The notes: a model not told the origin generated them from the sequence alone. Counted from the stretch's first letter, positions 43,226 to 53,375 are shown. The stretch is DNA of 64,000 nucleotides from Pseudomonadota bacterium (GCA_018241225.1 JAFEEG010000016.1:124001-188000), one strand, 5' to 3'. Numbers and translations are program-made.

Positions 43226-44314
43226 TCATCTCCCACGCGGAAGAAAGTTCATTGGAACTTGTCCGGAACTTCCAGCTTGCACTACGCGGTGGATGAAGTC
43301 GAGCTTGTCGATCACCGGAGGCACCACGATGAACGGATAACTGTCCCGAGTCCCAAGGCTGCGGTCCATCGCGTTGATGAACTGGGAGACCGGCAGCCAA
43401 TGCTCGACGATAGGCTGCTTGATGGATTCAAGACTCAAGTTGAGGCCATGTACACGCAGATTCGGCCCGCCTGGCGACGCGTGATCAAGATGCATTCCCC
43501 ATGCAGCTGCGGTTTCAAGAGCATCCACCATGTGCAGGTAGTGGGCCCAGGTTTCTGCCCAGTCTTCCCACGGATGGGAGCTGGCATAGGAACTGATGAA
43601 ACGTTGCGGCCAGTCGATCACGGGCGACGCATAGTGCTTCTTCAAAGCCGCTTCATAGGCGACGCGCTCATCGCCAAAAAGCTCTCGGAACTCCTCGATC
43701 CAGCCAGTGCCCCGCACCAGACGATCCCAATAGTAGTGACCGATCTCATGGCGAAAATGCCCCAACAGCGTCCGGCTGGGCTCGTGCATCGACACTCGTA
43801 TATCCTCTCGGCGCGCATCGTCCGCCTCGGCGACGTCTAGGGTGATGACACCCTCGTCGTGGCCGGTGAATACGCGCTGCTTCGGTGTCAACTGCTCGAG
43901 AAAATCGAAGGAGAGGCCATTGGCGGGATCCTCAAGCTTGCTTGGCGTCGGGAGAACGAGTTCGATCAGTGTGTAGAAGAGTCGGCGCTTCGCCTGCTCG
44001 AGCGCTGCCCAATAGCCAAGGTTCTCCGACTTGGTGAGCGCGGGAATTGTGTGCGTTGTTCGGCACGACAGGCAATGCTCGTGAGAACTGCCCAAAGGAA
44101 CTACCCAGTTGCACACGTTCTTCTTGCGATTCACGCATGGCTTGTAGTCGGCGCCGGATGGTCCCAGGCGCTGCCATGAGCCTTGACTCGATGCTTCGAA
44201 TGCAAGCATGCGCTGCTCGTCGGGCGCATAGCCAAGCATTGAGCGGCACACTTCGCATGTGAGGTTCTCGAAGAAGACTCGATTGCCACACCGCGAACAG
44301 GTCAGTTGCTTAAT
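43226..44314 (-). CDS. Zinc-ribbon metallopeptidase-like protein with probable ATT start
   Basis: The protein carries an N-terminal zinc ribbon (CSRCGNRVFFENLTCEVC, then further Cys pairs) and a gluzincin-like RHEIGHYYWDRL motif (the HExxH equivalent is HEIGH) at about residue 185, typical of the putative zinc-binding peptidase family. A GTG at 44251 would cut the ribbon in half. The frame instead reads back to ATT at 44314, preceded by AAGGAG five bases away, giving IKQLTCSRCG. So either ATT is the start or an ATG mutated. With it the length is 362 residues. Its role is unknown; cytoplasmic by lack of signal. Confidence 0.8.
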   Translation of the reverse strand: MKQLTCSRCGNRVFFENLTCEVCRSMLGYAPDEQRMLAFEASSQGSWQRLGPSGADYKPCVNRKKNVCNWVVPLGSSHEHCLSCRTTHTIPALTKSENLGYWAALEQAKRRLFYTLIELVLPTPSKLEDPANGLSFDFLEQLTPKQRVFTGHDEGVITLDVAEADDARREDIRVSMHEPSRTLLGHFRHEIGHYYWDRLVRGTGWIEEFRELFGDERVAYEAALKKHYASPVIDWPQRFISSYASSHPWEDWAETWAHYLHMVDALETAAAWGMHLDHASPGGPNLRVHGLNLSLESIKQPIVEHWLPVSQFINAMDRSLGTRDSYPFIVVPPVIDKLDFIHRVVQAGSSGQVPMNFLPRGR

Positions 44315-44738
44315 GTGAGCTCCTTCGGTGTGACCCCGCAGAGAAATCGGGTGTGGATTGGCGCGATTCCGTATCGGCGGATGCTTTCTCGTATGGGTGA
44401 CGCGCGCTCAGTGCGCCGAATGATGGCGGAGCAGCCGATCGACGATTTCTCCCGCACCATAGCGTTCGTTTTCCTTCGAAACTGCCGTGACCACGAACTC
44501 GTGACGAGCAATGTCACCAGAGGTGAAACAGCGAGAGTTGGTGCGGGCCTCCGGGAGGCGTTAGCACCATCCCTCCGACGTCGCGCACTGGCCCCGAGAA
44601 GCGTGGCGTCAAGCATGGCTTCGACGGTTCCTGACATGGGGTCCCCGGACTAGAAGCGAAGGCGCCGCGATGACCCATCGTGCGCTTGATGCGCGAATTT
44701 ACCTAGAACTATTTTCCCGCTCCGTCCCCGGCTAAGGC
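44315..44738. other. Gene-free stretch
   Basis: About 420 bases with only unsupported short frames. The words GCCGATCGACGATTTCTC near 44433 resemble part of the pentapeptide-like gene near 21.4 kb, so a very decayed paralogue is possible. Confidence 0.4.
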
Positions 44739-45041
44739 TGTTTCGGCAGCCTGTTCGCCGCGGCTCCGTCGGAGGGCTGGATGATTTCGAACGTCACCGC
44801 ACGGCTGGCCATGAGCGAAGCGACGCTGCGAAGACGACTCAGTGCCGAAGGAACGCGCTTCGTGGACCGCCTGACCGACGTCCGCGTGTCCGTCGCGATC
44901 ATTCAGTCAACCGACCGTGCCGTTGCGCGCATTGCCTCGGATGTCGGCTACGAATTCACCTCTCGGTTCGCCTTCAGATCTCGCGGGCGGTTCGGCTCCG
45001 CCCCCAAGGCAATTCGCGGGCACCGCAGAAGCGGGCCCTGA
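44739..45041 (+). pseudogene. AraC-family regulator, C-terminal remnant
   Basis: The frame reads LFAAAPSEGW and then an AraC helix-turn-helix: MSEATLRRRLSAEGTRFVD, IASDVGYEFTSRFAFRSRGR, and ends APKAIRGHRRSG. An in-frame TAA precedes it at about 44734 and no sensor domain is present. An 86-residue product from ATG 44781 could still be made, but the normal length is near 280, so it is a fragment. Confidence 0.75.
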
Positions 45042-45210
45042 AGAATTTCAGATCTCGCCCTGTCAGAATGCTGGCTTCGATCAGCGAGCCGCGCGCCAGG
45101 AGGGACCTGCTGAATTCGCGCGCGAAACCTTCTCCAAGCATTAGGGTTGGCGACGCTGCGCCTGGTACCGGCGTGGTTCATACTGCGGACTCCAACCGAT
45201 GGAGGCGGAC

Positions 45211-45474
45211 ATGCCAAGAATTGGCGGAGGTCACACGCAAGCTGGCAGCGGAAAGCTCGTGAGCTATGCAGTTGAGTACGCCCTCGGTGAGGGGCAGACG
45301 AACGGCAATTGGTGGGGCGAGGTCCTATTGCTCACAGGGAAACGTCACAAGCTTGCCGGCGGCTTGCTGACCAATATGACGAGGCAGACCATGGCGCAGG
45401 CTGTCATCCTGGCTCTGAACGCTGAGATTGATTCGCTCGACTTCGGAAAGCTGAACACCCCGCAGGGGAACTGA
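45211..45474 (+). CDS. Small hypothetical protein
   Basis: An 87-residue protein (MPRIGGGHTQAGSGKLVSYA) with NWWGEVLLLTGKRHKLAGGLL and TMAQAVILALNAEIDSLDF, a natural-looking soluble sequence. No family is recognised. A start four codons upstream is equally possible. Confidence 0.5.
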   Translation: MPRIGGGHTQAGSGKLVSYAVEYALGEGQTNGNWWGEVLLLTGKRHKLAGGLLTNMTRQTMAQAVILALNAEIDSLDFGKLNTPQGN

Positions 45475-45817
45475 GGGCACGCGGCTTTCCGCGCGGGCGC
45501 TCGACCTGAGATGTGTCGACAGGACGCGCGAATGGGCGGAACCGTTTCCGGGGCTGGCGCCAACGAGAACGATTCGGCAGGTTCCGGCCGGCACAAATCG
45601 ATCCGCGACAAAACGGGGTGGGGCGAAGGTTCGTTGGCACGTCGTCTTCCGGAGCGCGCGTGCATGGTCGAATTGTCGAGGCTGCACGCGCTTCAGACAG
45701 TCCCTTCAGGCCGCACAATCAATCTCGAGCAGGTCAACTAGAAGGCGGCCTTGGGTACAAGCTGCAGGACACCTCGGGATGATCGTGAGCTTTCGTTGCA
45801 TTCTCCAGGGTATCCGA
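45475..45817. other. Gene-free stretch
   Basis: About 340 bases before the DUF1090-like gene with no supported gene; probably holds its promoter. Confidence 0.5.
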
Positions 45818-46150
45818 ATGCTCAAAACCACGTGCTTCTTGGTACTCACACTAACACTGGCGTCTCCAGTTGTCGCACAGCCAACCAGTAGCAGCGACTC
45901 TAGTGAATGCGAGGCGCAAGCAACTGCTATCGAGCGCGACATGGCTGTCGCACGGTCAAAGGGGCAAATGCTACGCAGAGGGCAGCTTGCTGAGGAGCTT
46001 GCAGCACTGCAAGCCCGTTGCGACGTGGTGCACGCGGAGCGGGGACGCGCGGCAAGAATAGAGAGACTTGAGCAGGAAATCCAGGACCTTCGGGGCAAGC
46101 TCAAGCAGGCTGAGGAGGAGTTGCACAAACTGGAGAACGAATCTCATTGA
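45818..46150 (+). CDS. Secreted DUF1090-like coiled-coil protein
   Basis: A 110-residue protein with a signal peptide (MLKTTCFLVLTLTLASPVVA) and a mature part made of a Cys-containing helical start (SECEAQATAIERDMAVARSK) and a long charged coiled coil ending RGKLKQAEEELHKLENES. The pattern fits DUF1090/YqjC-type periplasmic proteins. ATG 45818 is used because the signal peptide begins there. The function is unknown. Confidence 0.75.
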   Translation: MLKTTCFLVLTLTLASPVVAQPTSSSDSSECEAQATAIERDMAVARSKGQMLRRGQLAEELAALQARCDVVHAERGRAARIERLEQEIQDLRGKLKQAEEELHKLENESH

Positions 46151-46497
46151 AGCGCGATGCTCTCGCATGGCTGGGGCCGGCGATGCCGGCCGAGGAACCT
46201 GTTGTGCGATATGAAGGTCAGTCATCCAAGACCAGTGCCGATTGCGCAGGGCTGGACTGACGACGTGATGGTCGAGCTATTCGTGAGGCACCTGCACTTC
46301 CCTTGTCTGCTGCGTGCGGGAGTGTCGGCAGGCCCAACACGTCACTCGGGCGCCGCGCGCGCTCATGTGTGGGCCTCCCCGAGGCCAATTCTTCGCCATA
46401 GGCGCGCAGATTCTCAGTGAGAGGCTGACGTGCGCCCACTCGAATGTTGAGCAGGTTCGGCTGCGGATGGTGGTGTCGACCGGGTAGGCTCGTCGCT
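46151..46497. other. Gene-free stretch
   Basis: About 350 bases. A minus-strand scrap starting MSARGAR near 46370 resembles the start of the 65-residue gene at 19602 (MSTFGAR) and the neighbouring bases are alike, so a decayed paralogue may lie here. Confidence 0.4.
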
Positions 46498-48265
46498 TCA
46501 CAGTCGCAGATCAATCTGCAGGGTGTCCGCGCCCGAATGCCGCGACACCGTCGCCTGCACACTGCCGCCTCTGCGGAACAAACTGAGGTCGATGGCGCCC
46601 TGGGGTAGGCGCAGGTCACGTATCACGAGCGCATCGATCTCAGAGGGCAGAACCGGTTGATCAACCACTATGCGTCCTCCAATGGCGTCAATGTCGATGC
46701 CCAGGCAGCCTTGCAGAAGCATGAATACCGAACCGGCGGCCCAGGCTTGTGGCAGGCACGCTACCGGATAGGAGACCGGGGCCTCGCCCATCACCCTTTC
46801 GAAGCCGCAAAACAGTTCGGGCAGACGCATTCCCACCAAGCTGGCGCACTCGAACATCTCACTGGTTAGCCGCGCCGTACTTTCCCGCTCTCCGTAGCGC
46901 GCCATGCCGGCAGCACACAGCGCGACGTCGTGGGGCCAGACCGACCCATTGTGGTACGACATGGGGTTGTAGCGAATGGCTTTGGATGACAGGGTGCGCA
47001 GTCCCCAGCCGGAATCGAGGCCACTAGCAAGTAATTGCCGCGCCACTGCGCGTCCGCGTTCGGCACTTGGGAGTCCCATGTACAGCAAATGCCCAGGGTT
47101 GGAGGCATAGATACGACACGGCGCGCCGACACCGTCCAGTGCCAATGCGTAGAACTGCATTTCTTCCTGCCAGAAGCGCGCCTCTACCCGCTCCCTCCAA
47201 GCTTCGCCCGCGTCTGCGTAGGGCGAAACTTCCGTGTCATGCTCCAGCCACTTGGCCAGTACCGCCATTCCTTGCAGCGCCGCGACCGCGTAGCCTTGAA
47301 CCTCGACCAGCGCGATCGGTCCTTCAGGCGTGCGTCCGTCCTCATGAAAGATCGCATCGTGGCTGTCCTTCCAGCCCTGATTGGCCAAGCCGGAAGCCCT
47401 CGCACGCGTATATGAAAGAAAACCACCATACCGACTCGCATTGCGGAGAATCCAGTCGGTCGCTTTCAGTAGTGCGGGCCACAGCTGTGCCATGAAGGAG
47501 CGATCCGCGGTGCGCCGAGCATAGGCAGCCGCCAGCACAACGAACAATGGTGTCGTGTCTACGCCCCCGTAGTAGCGGCCGAAGGGTAGTTCACCGGTCG
47601 CTGTCATCTCGCCCTTGCGCAGCTCGTGCATGATCTTGCCCGGCTCCGCATCATGGAAGGCGGACGTTTCGTGAGCCTGGTGGTTCGCAAGATAGGCGAG
47701 CACGCCACGCGCCAGCGATGGCTTGAGCCACAAGTTCTGAAGCGCGGTGATGATGGCGTCACGCCCGAATGGGGTGGAGAACCACGGAATACCGGCATAG
47801 GGATAGGGGCCGGTCGGCAAAGCAGTAGTCAGCAACGCGAGGTCGGCATCCGAACGGTCCAGCCAGGACTGGAACTGCCGCGCAGATGTGCGTACGCGCG
47901 CACCGCCGCCCCGGCGAGTGCGCATGCTGCGCCGTGCGGCAGCACCCGCTGCCCGAAACCGCGCACGCGTCGGATCCAGCGCAGCTGGGCCGATCTCCAC
48001 ATAGAGGACAGCATCCTCGCGACCGTTCAAGACAAGGTCGAAACGACAGCACGCCTCGTCGATGAATGTGGGTCGCGTAGAGAACATCACGCGAGTTCGC
48101 CGCGCCACCCCATCCAGCCCTCGGTATCCGAGCTCGATTCCCTTGCCGTGCACCTTGGCGGGCAGAAACTCGCCCCGTCGAGTACGGCGCTCGCCGCGCA
48201 CCTCGAAGGTGTCGCTGAAATCCGCATGGTAGGCAAGGGTGAGCTGAAGCTGCGTGAGCGCAAGA
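46498..48265 (-). pseudogene. Glycogen-debranching-type glucosidase, N-terminus missing
   Basis: About 590 residues match amylo-alpha-1,6-glucosidase-type proteins: the end of the N-terminal domain (YHADFSDTFEVRGERRTRRG), then the six-hairpin catalytic domain (IPWFSTPFGRDAIITALQ, ELPFGRYYGGVDTTPLFVV, NPMSYHNGSVWPHDVALCA, GLPELF-like and PQAWAAGSVFMLL). Normal proteins have about 100 more residues at the start. Similarity stops near 48265, where autotransporter sequence begins on the other strand. No start codon or promoter can be assigned, so the gene is cut off by rearrangement or by a bad assembly join. Confidence 0.85.
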
Positions 48266-48275
48266 CGGCGGTACC

Positions 48276-48500
48276 TTGCGCGCGGACGCCGACCTGAACC
48301 TTGCAACCACGCGTCCCGTCACCTTCGATCCACTGGGTGGCCGCATCGACACCAACGCTCACAGCGCCACGTTCGCGCAGCCCATCGACGGCAGCGGCGG
48401 ACTCACCAAGCTGGGCAGCGGCACGCTGGTTCTCGCCGGCAACAATGCCTATGCGGGCGGCACGACCATCAGCGCGGGGACGCTGCAGATCGGCAATGGC
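48276..48500 (+). repeat. Passenger repeat similar to 50097-50321
   Basis: The bases from the open frame's beginning match an internal part of the same gene at 50097-50321 with modest differences (for example LRADADLNLATTRPVTF against LRTDADLSLATTRTVTV). Long similar repeats like this are a natural site for recombination or for assembly error. Confidence 0.8.
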
Positions 48501-51500
48501 AGCAACTCGGGCAGCATCGCCGGCAACGTGGTCGACAACGGTACGCTGGTCTTCAACCGGTCAGACGCCATCACCTACGCCGGCGTGATCAGCGGCACGG
48601 GTGCCCTGACCCAGGCGGGCACCGGCACGCTCACGGTCACGGGCGGCAGTTCCTATACCGGCATCACAACCATCAACAGCGGCACCTTGCAAATCGGAGC
48701 CGATGGTGCCAGCGGCACCGTCTCCGGGAACATCGTCGACAACGGGGCGCTGGTATATGCCCGTAGCGACACGCGCAGCTATGCCGGTGTCATCAGCGGC
48801 ACGGGTACCGTGACTCAGGCCGGCAACGGCATCCTGAACCTGACTGGCGAAAACACCTACACAGGCCTCACGAACGTCAACAGCGGCGTGCTTGCGGCGA
48901 ACGGCACAGTCGGCGGCGGTGCGCAGGTCAGCGCCGGCGCGACGCTGCGCGGCACCGGCACGGTGGCCGGCCAAGTCACGGTGGCCGACGGCGGCCATCT
49001 CTCACCGGGCAATAGCCCGGGCACCTTCAACGTGGGCTCGCTGCTGCTCAATCCCACTTCGCAGATCGACTACGAACTGGGGCTTCCCGGACAGGTCGGC
49101 GGCCCCCAGAACGACCTGACCAACGTCGCCGGCAATCTCACCCTCGACGGCACGCTCAACCTGGCCAACCTGGGCGGCATTTCGCCCGGCACGTATCGCG
49201 TGTTCAACTACAGCGGCACGCTCACTGACAACGGACTCCTGGTTAACGGGTCGCTGCCCGCGCGATTTGTCAGCAGCGACTTCCTGGTCGACACGGCGAC
49301 GCCGGGCCAGGTGAACCTGATCGTGCAATCGGGTGGCTTTGCGCTGCAGTACTGGGACGGCGTGAACACTACGGCCAACAACGTGGTCGATGGCGGCACG
49401 GCGATATGGAACACCGCGACCACAAACTGGACCAACGCGGCCGGCACAGTCAATGCACCGTGGCAGAGCGGCTTCGCCGTCTTCCAGGGAACCGCCGGGA
49501 CCGTCACGCTGGGCCAGAACATCGCGTTCGAGGGCATGCAGTTCCGTACCACCGGCTACACGATCGAGGGTGCAGGCTTCACGCTGGCGGGTGAGCCTGA
49601 GACGATCATCCGGGTCGATCCCGGGGTCACCGCCACCATCAACGCGCCGATCGTTGACGGCGCGAATGGGCCCGCACAGTTGATCAGCTCCGATGCGGGC
49701 CTGCTGGTGCTCGGCGGCGCCAACACCTATACCGGCGGCACGGCCGTCAAAGGCGGCTCGGTGCAGGTGAGCACCGACGGCAACCTTGGCGCAGCCAGCG
49801 GCGGACTCAGCCTGAACAAGGGCACGCTGATCACCAGCGCGACCTTCGCCAGCGCACGCAATGTCGATCTCGGCAGCGACGGCGGCACTTTCGCGCCGAT
49901 GGCGGGCACGAGCTTGAGCCTCACAGGTCCGATCTCCGGGCCCGGCATGCTCACCCAGGGCGGCAGCGGCACCCTGGTGCTCTCCGGCGCCAACAGCTAC
50001 GCCGGTGGCACTTTCCTCGGCAATGGCGTGCTCGCGGTTGCGAGCGATGCCAACCTGGGCGCACCTGGCGGTCCACTGGAATTCGGCGGCGGCACCTTGC
50101 GCACCGATGCCGACCTGAGCCTTGCAACCACGCGTACCGTCACCGTCGACGCCCCGGGTGGCCTCATCGACACCAACGGCCACACTGCCACGGTGGCGCA
50201 GACCATTGGTGGCAGCGGTGGGCTCACCAAGCTCGGCGCCGGCACACTGGTTCTCGCGGGCAACAACGCCTACGAAGGCGCCACGACCATCAGCGCCGGC
50301 ACCTTGCAGATCGGCAACGGCGGCAGCACCGGTTCCTTTGGCGCTGGCGATGTCACCAACAACGGCGTCCTCGCGTTCAATCGCAGCGACAGCAGCGTCG
50401 TGACCAACACGATTTCGGGTACCGGCTCGCTGCAGCAGATCGGCGCGGGCACCACCGCGCTGACGGGCGCCAACACCTATACCGGCGGCACAACCATCTC
50501 CAACGGCACGCTGCAACTCGGCAGCGGCGGCGCCACCGGATCGATCACCGGCAACGTGAGCGTCGACAACGGCACGCTCGCCTTCAACCGCAACAACCTC
50601 TACACCTTCGACGGCGTCATCTCGGGCAGCGGTAGCGTGAGCCAGGCCGGCACGGGCACGACCGTGCTGTCTGCCGCGAATACGTACAGCGGCGCCACGA
50701 CGGTGGCCGCTGGCACCTTGCGCGCAGGTGCAGCTAACGCCTTCAGCGCCAACTCGGCGCATACCGTGGCGCCAGGCGCGACGCTCGATACCGGGGGCTT
50801 CAACCAGCGCGTGGCTTCGCTGGACAACGCCGGTACCGTGAGCCTTCTCGGGGCCGCCGCGGGCAGCACGCTCACCGTCACCGGGGCCTATGTGGCCCAT
50901 AGTCTGCTGCGCCTCGGCACCCAACTGGGCGCAGACGGCAGCGTGAGCGATCGGCTGGTGCTCGACGGTCCAGGCGCCAGCGCCAGCGGCAACACCACGA
51001 TCCAGGTCACGAACCTGGGCGGGCTGGGCGCGCTCACCACGGGCAATGGCATCGAGGTGGTGAGCGGCCTCAACGGCGCGACCACGACCGCGCAGACGAC
51101 GAAGAGCGCCTTCGGCCTGGCCAACGGCCATGTGGATGCCGGCGCCTTCGAATACCGGCTGTATGCAGCCGACGCGCAAGGCGCGGGCGAGAACTGGTAC
51201 CTGCGCTCCACCACACCGCAATTGCCGTCGGAGCAGCCGCCGGTGCCGACCTATCGGACCGAAGTCCCCCTGTTGGCCGCCTTGCCCGCGCAACTGCGCC
51301 AAGCCGACCTCTCGATGCTGGGCAACCTGCATCGGCGCATTGGAGACGAGTCCCCCTCGGTGCAGGGACTGGACGCGCAACAACAAGGCACGCCATTCAA
51401 CACCCGGCGCGCATGGGGCCGCCTGGTGTACGCCGATCTGGACATCGAGCAGCCGGGCGCCGCCCAGGCCCACAGCGAGGGACATGTCAGCGGCCTGCAG

Positions 51501-52226
51501 GCCGGCACCGACCTGTGGGTCAGCGGCAACTGGCACGCGGGCGTCTACGTGGGCTACCTCGACGGCGCCGCCGACGTCACCGGCAATGCCCGCGGCATCG
51601 TCGCGCCCGTGGGCCGCAACGACCTGCAATCGCGCTACCTGGGCGGCTATGCCACCTGGATGGACGCGAGCGGCCTGTACGTGGACAACGTGCTGCAAGG
51701 CAGCAGCCAGCGCTTCACGATGCGCCCGGACGGCAATCCGGAGGTCTCGGGCAAGGCCAGCAGCTTCACGGCCTCCGTGGAGGTGGGTAAGCCTTTTGCG
51801 CTCAGCGAAGGCTGGAGCCTAGAGCCGCAGGCGCAGATCGCCTGGCAGCACAGCAGCGTGGACGACATGGCGATCGGCGGCGCCCAGGTGCGCCAAGACC
51901 CCGCAGATGGCTGGATCGGGCGCCTGGGCCTTCGCATCAAGGGCGAATTCGCCACCAGTGCCGGCCGGCTGCAACCCTACGCCCGCATCAACCTGTACCG
52001 GGCCAGCTTCGGTGGCGACGTGGTCAGCTTCATCGGCCCGGCGGGATCGCTTTCGGTCGAAAGCGGCAGTGGCTACAGCGCAGCCGAAGTGGCCGCCGGC
52101 GCCACGCTGGCGCTGACGCCCGCGACCAGCTTCTACGGTGAGCTCGGGCATCTCTGGAGCATCGGCGGCGACGCGACCGTCAGGTACCCGGTGCAGGCTT
52201 CGCTGGGTATCAAGGTGCGGTGGTAA
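48276..52226 (+). CDS. Autotransporter with repetitive passenger, N-terminus missing
   Basis: The 1316-residue frame holds many passenger repeats of the form GSGGLTKLGSGTLVLAG, NNAYAGGTTISAGTLQIG and SGTGALTQAGTGTLTV, which fold as a beta helix. A C-terminal beta-barrel domain follows from about residue 1045 (TRRAWGRLVYADLDIEQPG), ending in VRW with a terminal aromatic. The barrel inserts in the outer membrane and exposes the passenger. There is no signal peptide: the frame opens at TTG inside a repeat (LRADADLNLATTR, compare LRTDADLSLATTR at 50097). The true 5' end is lost at the junction near 48265, so it is unlikely to be secreted as it stands. Confidence 0.9.
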   Translation: MRADADLNLATTRPVTFDPLGGRIDTNAHSATFAQPIDGSGGLTKLGSGTLVLAGNNAYAGGTTISAGTLQIGNGSNSGSIAGNVVDNGTLVFNRSDAITYAGVISGTGALTQAGTGTLTVTGGSSYTGITTINSGTLQIGADGASGTVSGNIVDNGALVYARSDTRSYAGVISGTGTVTQAGNGILNLTGENTYTGLTNVNSGVLAANGTVGGGAQVSAGATLRGTGTVAGQVTVADGGHLSPGNSPGTFNVGSLLLNPTSQIDYELGLPGQVGGPQNDLTNVAGNLTLDGTLNLANLGGISPGTYRVFNYSGTLTDNGLLVNGSLPARFVSSDFLVDTATPGQVNLIVQSGGFALQYWDGVNTTANNVVDGGTAIWNTATTNWTNAAGTVNAPWQSGFAVFQGTAGTVTLGQNIAFEGMQFRTTGYTIEGAGFTLAGEPETIIRVDPGVTATINAPIVDGANGPAQLISSDAGLLVLGGANTYTGGTAVKGGSVQVSTDGNLGAASGGLSLNKGTLITSATFASARNVDLGSDGGTFAPMAGTSLSLTGPISGPGMLTQGGSGTLVLSGANSYAGGTFLGNGVLAVASDANLGAPGGPLEFGGGTLRTDADLSLATTRTVTVDAPGGLIDTNGHTATVAQTIGGSGGLTKLGAGTLVLAGNNAYEGATTISAGTLQIGNGGSTGSFGAGDVTNNGVLAFNRSDSSVVTNTISGTGSLQQIGAGTTALTGANTYTGGTTISNGTLQLGSGGATGSITGNVSVDNGTLAFNRNNLYTFDGVISGSGSVSQAGTGTTVLSAANTYSGATTVAAGTLRAGAANAFSANSAHTVAPGATLDTGGFNQRVASLDNAGTVSLLGAAAGSTLTVTGAYVAHSLLRLGTQLGADGSVSDRLVLDGPGASASGNTTIQVTNLGGLGALTTGNGIEVVSGLNGATTTAQTTKSAFGLANGHVDAGAFEYRLYAADAQGAGENWYLRSTTPQLPSEQPPVPTYRTEVPLLAALPAQLRQADLSMLGNLHRRIGDESPSVQGLDAQQQGTPFNTRRAWGRLVYADLDIEQPGAAQAHSEGHVSGLQAGTDLWVSGNWHAGVYVGYLDGAADVTGNARGIVAPVGRNDLQSRYLGGYATWMDASGLYVDNVLQGSSQRFTMRPDGNPEVSGKASSFTASVEVGKPFALSEGWSLEPQAQIAWQHSSVDDMAIGGAQVRQDPADGWIGRLGLRIKGEFATSAGRLQPYARINLYRASFGGDVVSFIGPAGSLSVESGSGYSAAEVAAGATLALTPATSFYGELGHLWSIGGDATVRYPVQASLGIKVRW

Positions 52227-52358
52227 CGGCCCAATGCTCAAGGTATCGCGCGGCGGCGCTCTGACCCGCGACCCCGGTGTGGGGCCGATCATTGGTCGGT
52301 CGGGCGCTGCCCCTCAGCTTGAGCGCCGAACGACGGCTATCGCTGCAGCGCCGCGGCC

Positions 52359-53375
52359 CTATTCCGCCTTGATGTTGTTGTCCTTTACGACCTTGCCCCA
52401 GCGCTGGGTCTCGGTGCGAATCCATTCGGCGATCTGCTGGCGGTTCATGGGCGAGGGCTCGGAGCCCAGCTCCTGAAGGTGCTTGGCGAATTCGGGGCGC
52501 ACGACGATGCGCTGGACGGCGTCCTGCAGCTTGTCGAGCACCGCCGGCGGCGTGTTGGCAGGCGCCAGCAGCCCCTGCCACGAGCCGGTCACGAAATTGG
52601 GAATCTGCGATGCCACCGTGGGCACGCCCGGCGTGGCCGCAAAGGGCTTGGCACTGGTCACCGCAATGGCCTTGATCTTGCCGCCTTGCACCAGCGGATT
52701 GGTGGCCACGACGCTGGCCATCGCGGAGTCGATCTGGCCGCCAGCCAGGTCGGTCAGGGCCTGCGAGCCGCCTTTGTAGCCGATCACGTTGAACTCGAAG
52801 CCGCGGTCCTGCGCAAGGAGGATGCCGGCCAGCTGGCTGATGGAGGCCAGCGGCGTGCCGAAGCTCACCGGCTTGGCGCTCTTCTTCGCGTACGCGGCCA
52901 GTTCGTCCAGGTTCTTGGCGGGCAGGTCGTTGCGCACCACCAGCAGGTGCGGCGAGAACGCGGGGATGGCGATGGGCGCCAGTTCCTTTTGCGGGTTGTA
53001 GCTCAGCTGCTGCACGCTCGGGCCGATGGTCAGCACGCTCATGTCCAGCAGCAGCAGGTTGTAGCCGTCGGGTGCGGACTTGGCGACGAAGGCCGCGCCG
53101 ATGTGGCCATTGCCACCTGCCTTGTTGTCCACGATGACCGGCTGCTTGAACATCTCGCTCAGCTCCTTGCCCAGCAGGCGTGCCAGCACGTCGGAGGTGC
53201 CGCCCGGTGGGTTAGGCACGATGATTCGGATCGACTTGCTGGGGTAGCTGGCCGCCGCATCCTGGGCAAGCGCAGGCACTGCGGCCCCGGCCAGCAGCGC
53301 GCCGGCGGCCAGGCCGAGCAGCGCGCGCCGGGCCGTGGAAGGGGCGGACAAGCGGAGGGAGGTGGGGGCTTTCAT
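52359..53375 (-). CDS. Bug/TctC-family periplasmic solute-binding protein
   Basis: A 338-residue protein with a twin-basic signal (STARRALLGLAAGALLAGAA) and Bug motifs: IRIIVPNPPGGTSDVLARLL, VIVDNKAGGNGHIGAAF, and the GYKGGSQALTDLAGGQID loop. It probably binds the sugar acid or other hydroxy acid handled by the two upstream enzymes. It is the third gene of an operon running right to left; the gap from the dehydrogenase is 40 bases. ATG 53375 gives the proper signal peptide. Confidence 0.92.
   Translation of the reverse strand: MKAPTSLRLSAPSTARRALLGLAAGALLAGAAVPALAQDAAASYPSKSIRIIVPNPPGGTSDVLARLLGKELSEMFKQPVIVDNKAGGNGHIGAAFVAKSAPDGYNLLLLDMSVLTIGPSVQQLSYNPQKELAPIAIPAFSPHLLVVRNDLPAKNLDELAAYAKKSAKPVSFGTPLASISQLAGILLAQDRGFEFNVIGYKGGSQALTDLAGGQIDSAMASVVATNPLVQGGKIKAIAVTSAKPFAATPGVPTVASQIPNFVTGSWQGLLAPANTPPAVLDKLQDAVQRIVVRPEFAKHLQELGSEPSPMNRQQIAEWIRTETQRWGKVVKDNNIKAE

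Noticed and set aside
44302..44637. A 111-residue minus-strand frame upstream of the zinc-ribbon peptidase
   Set aside because: Arg/Ser-rich with no family and it overlaps the start region of the supported gene; probably non-coding or a decayed paralogue.
49002..51698. An 898-residue open frame antisense to the autotransporter
   Set aside because: The length comes from codon bias of the repetitive passenger gene on the other strand; composition is that of a shadow frame.
48276..52226. Tandem repeats as a possible CRISPR array
   Set aside because: The repeats are long, diverged and keep one reading frame that encodes beta-helix passenger units; there are no short identical repeats with unique spacers.
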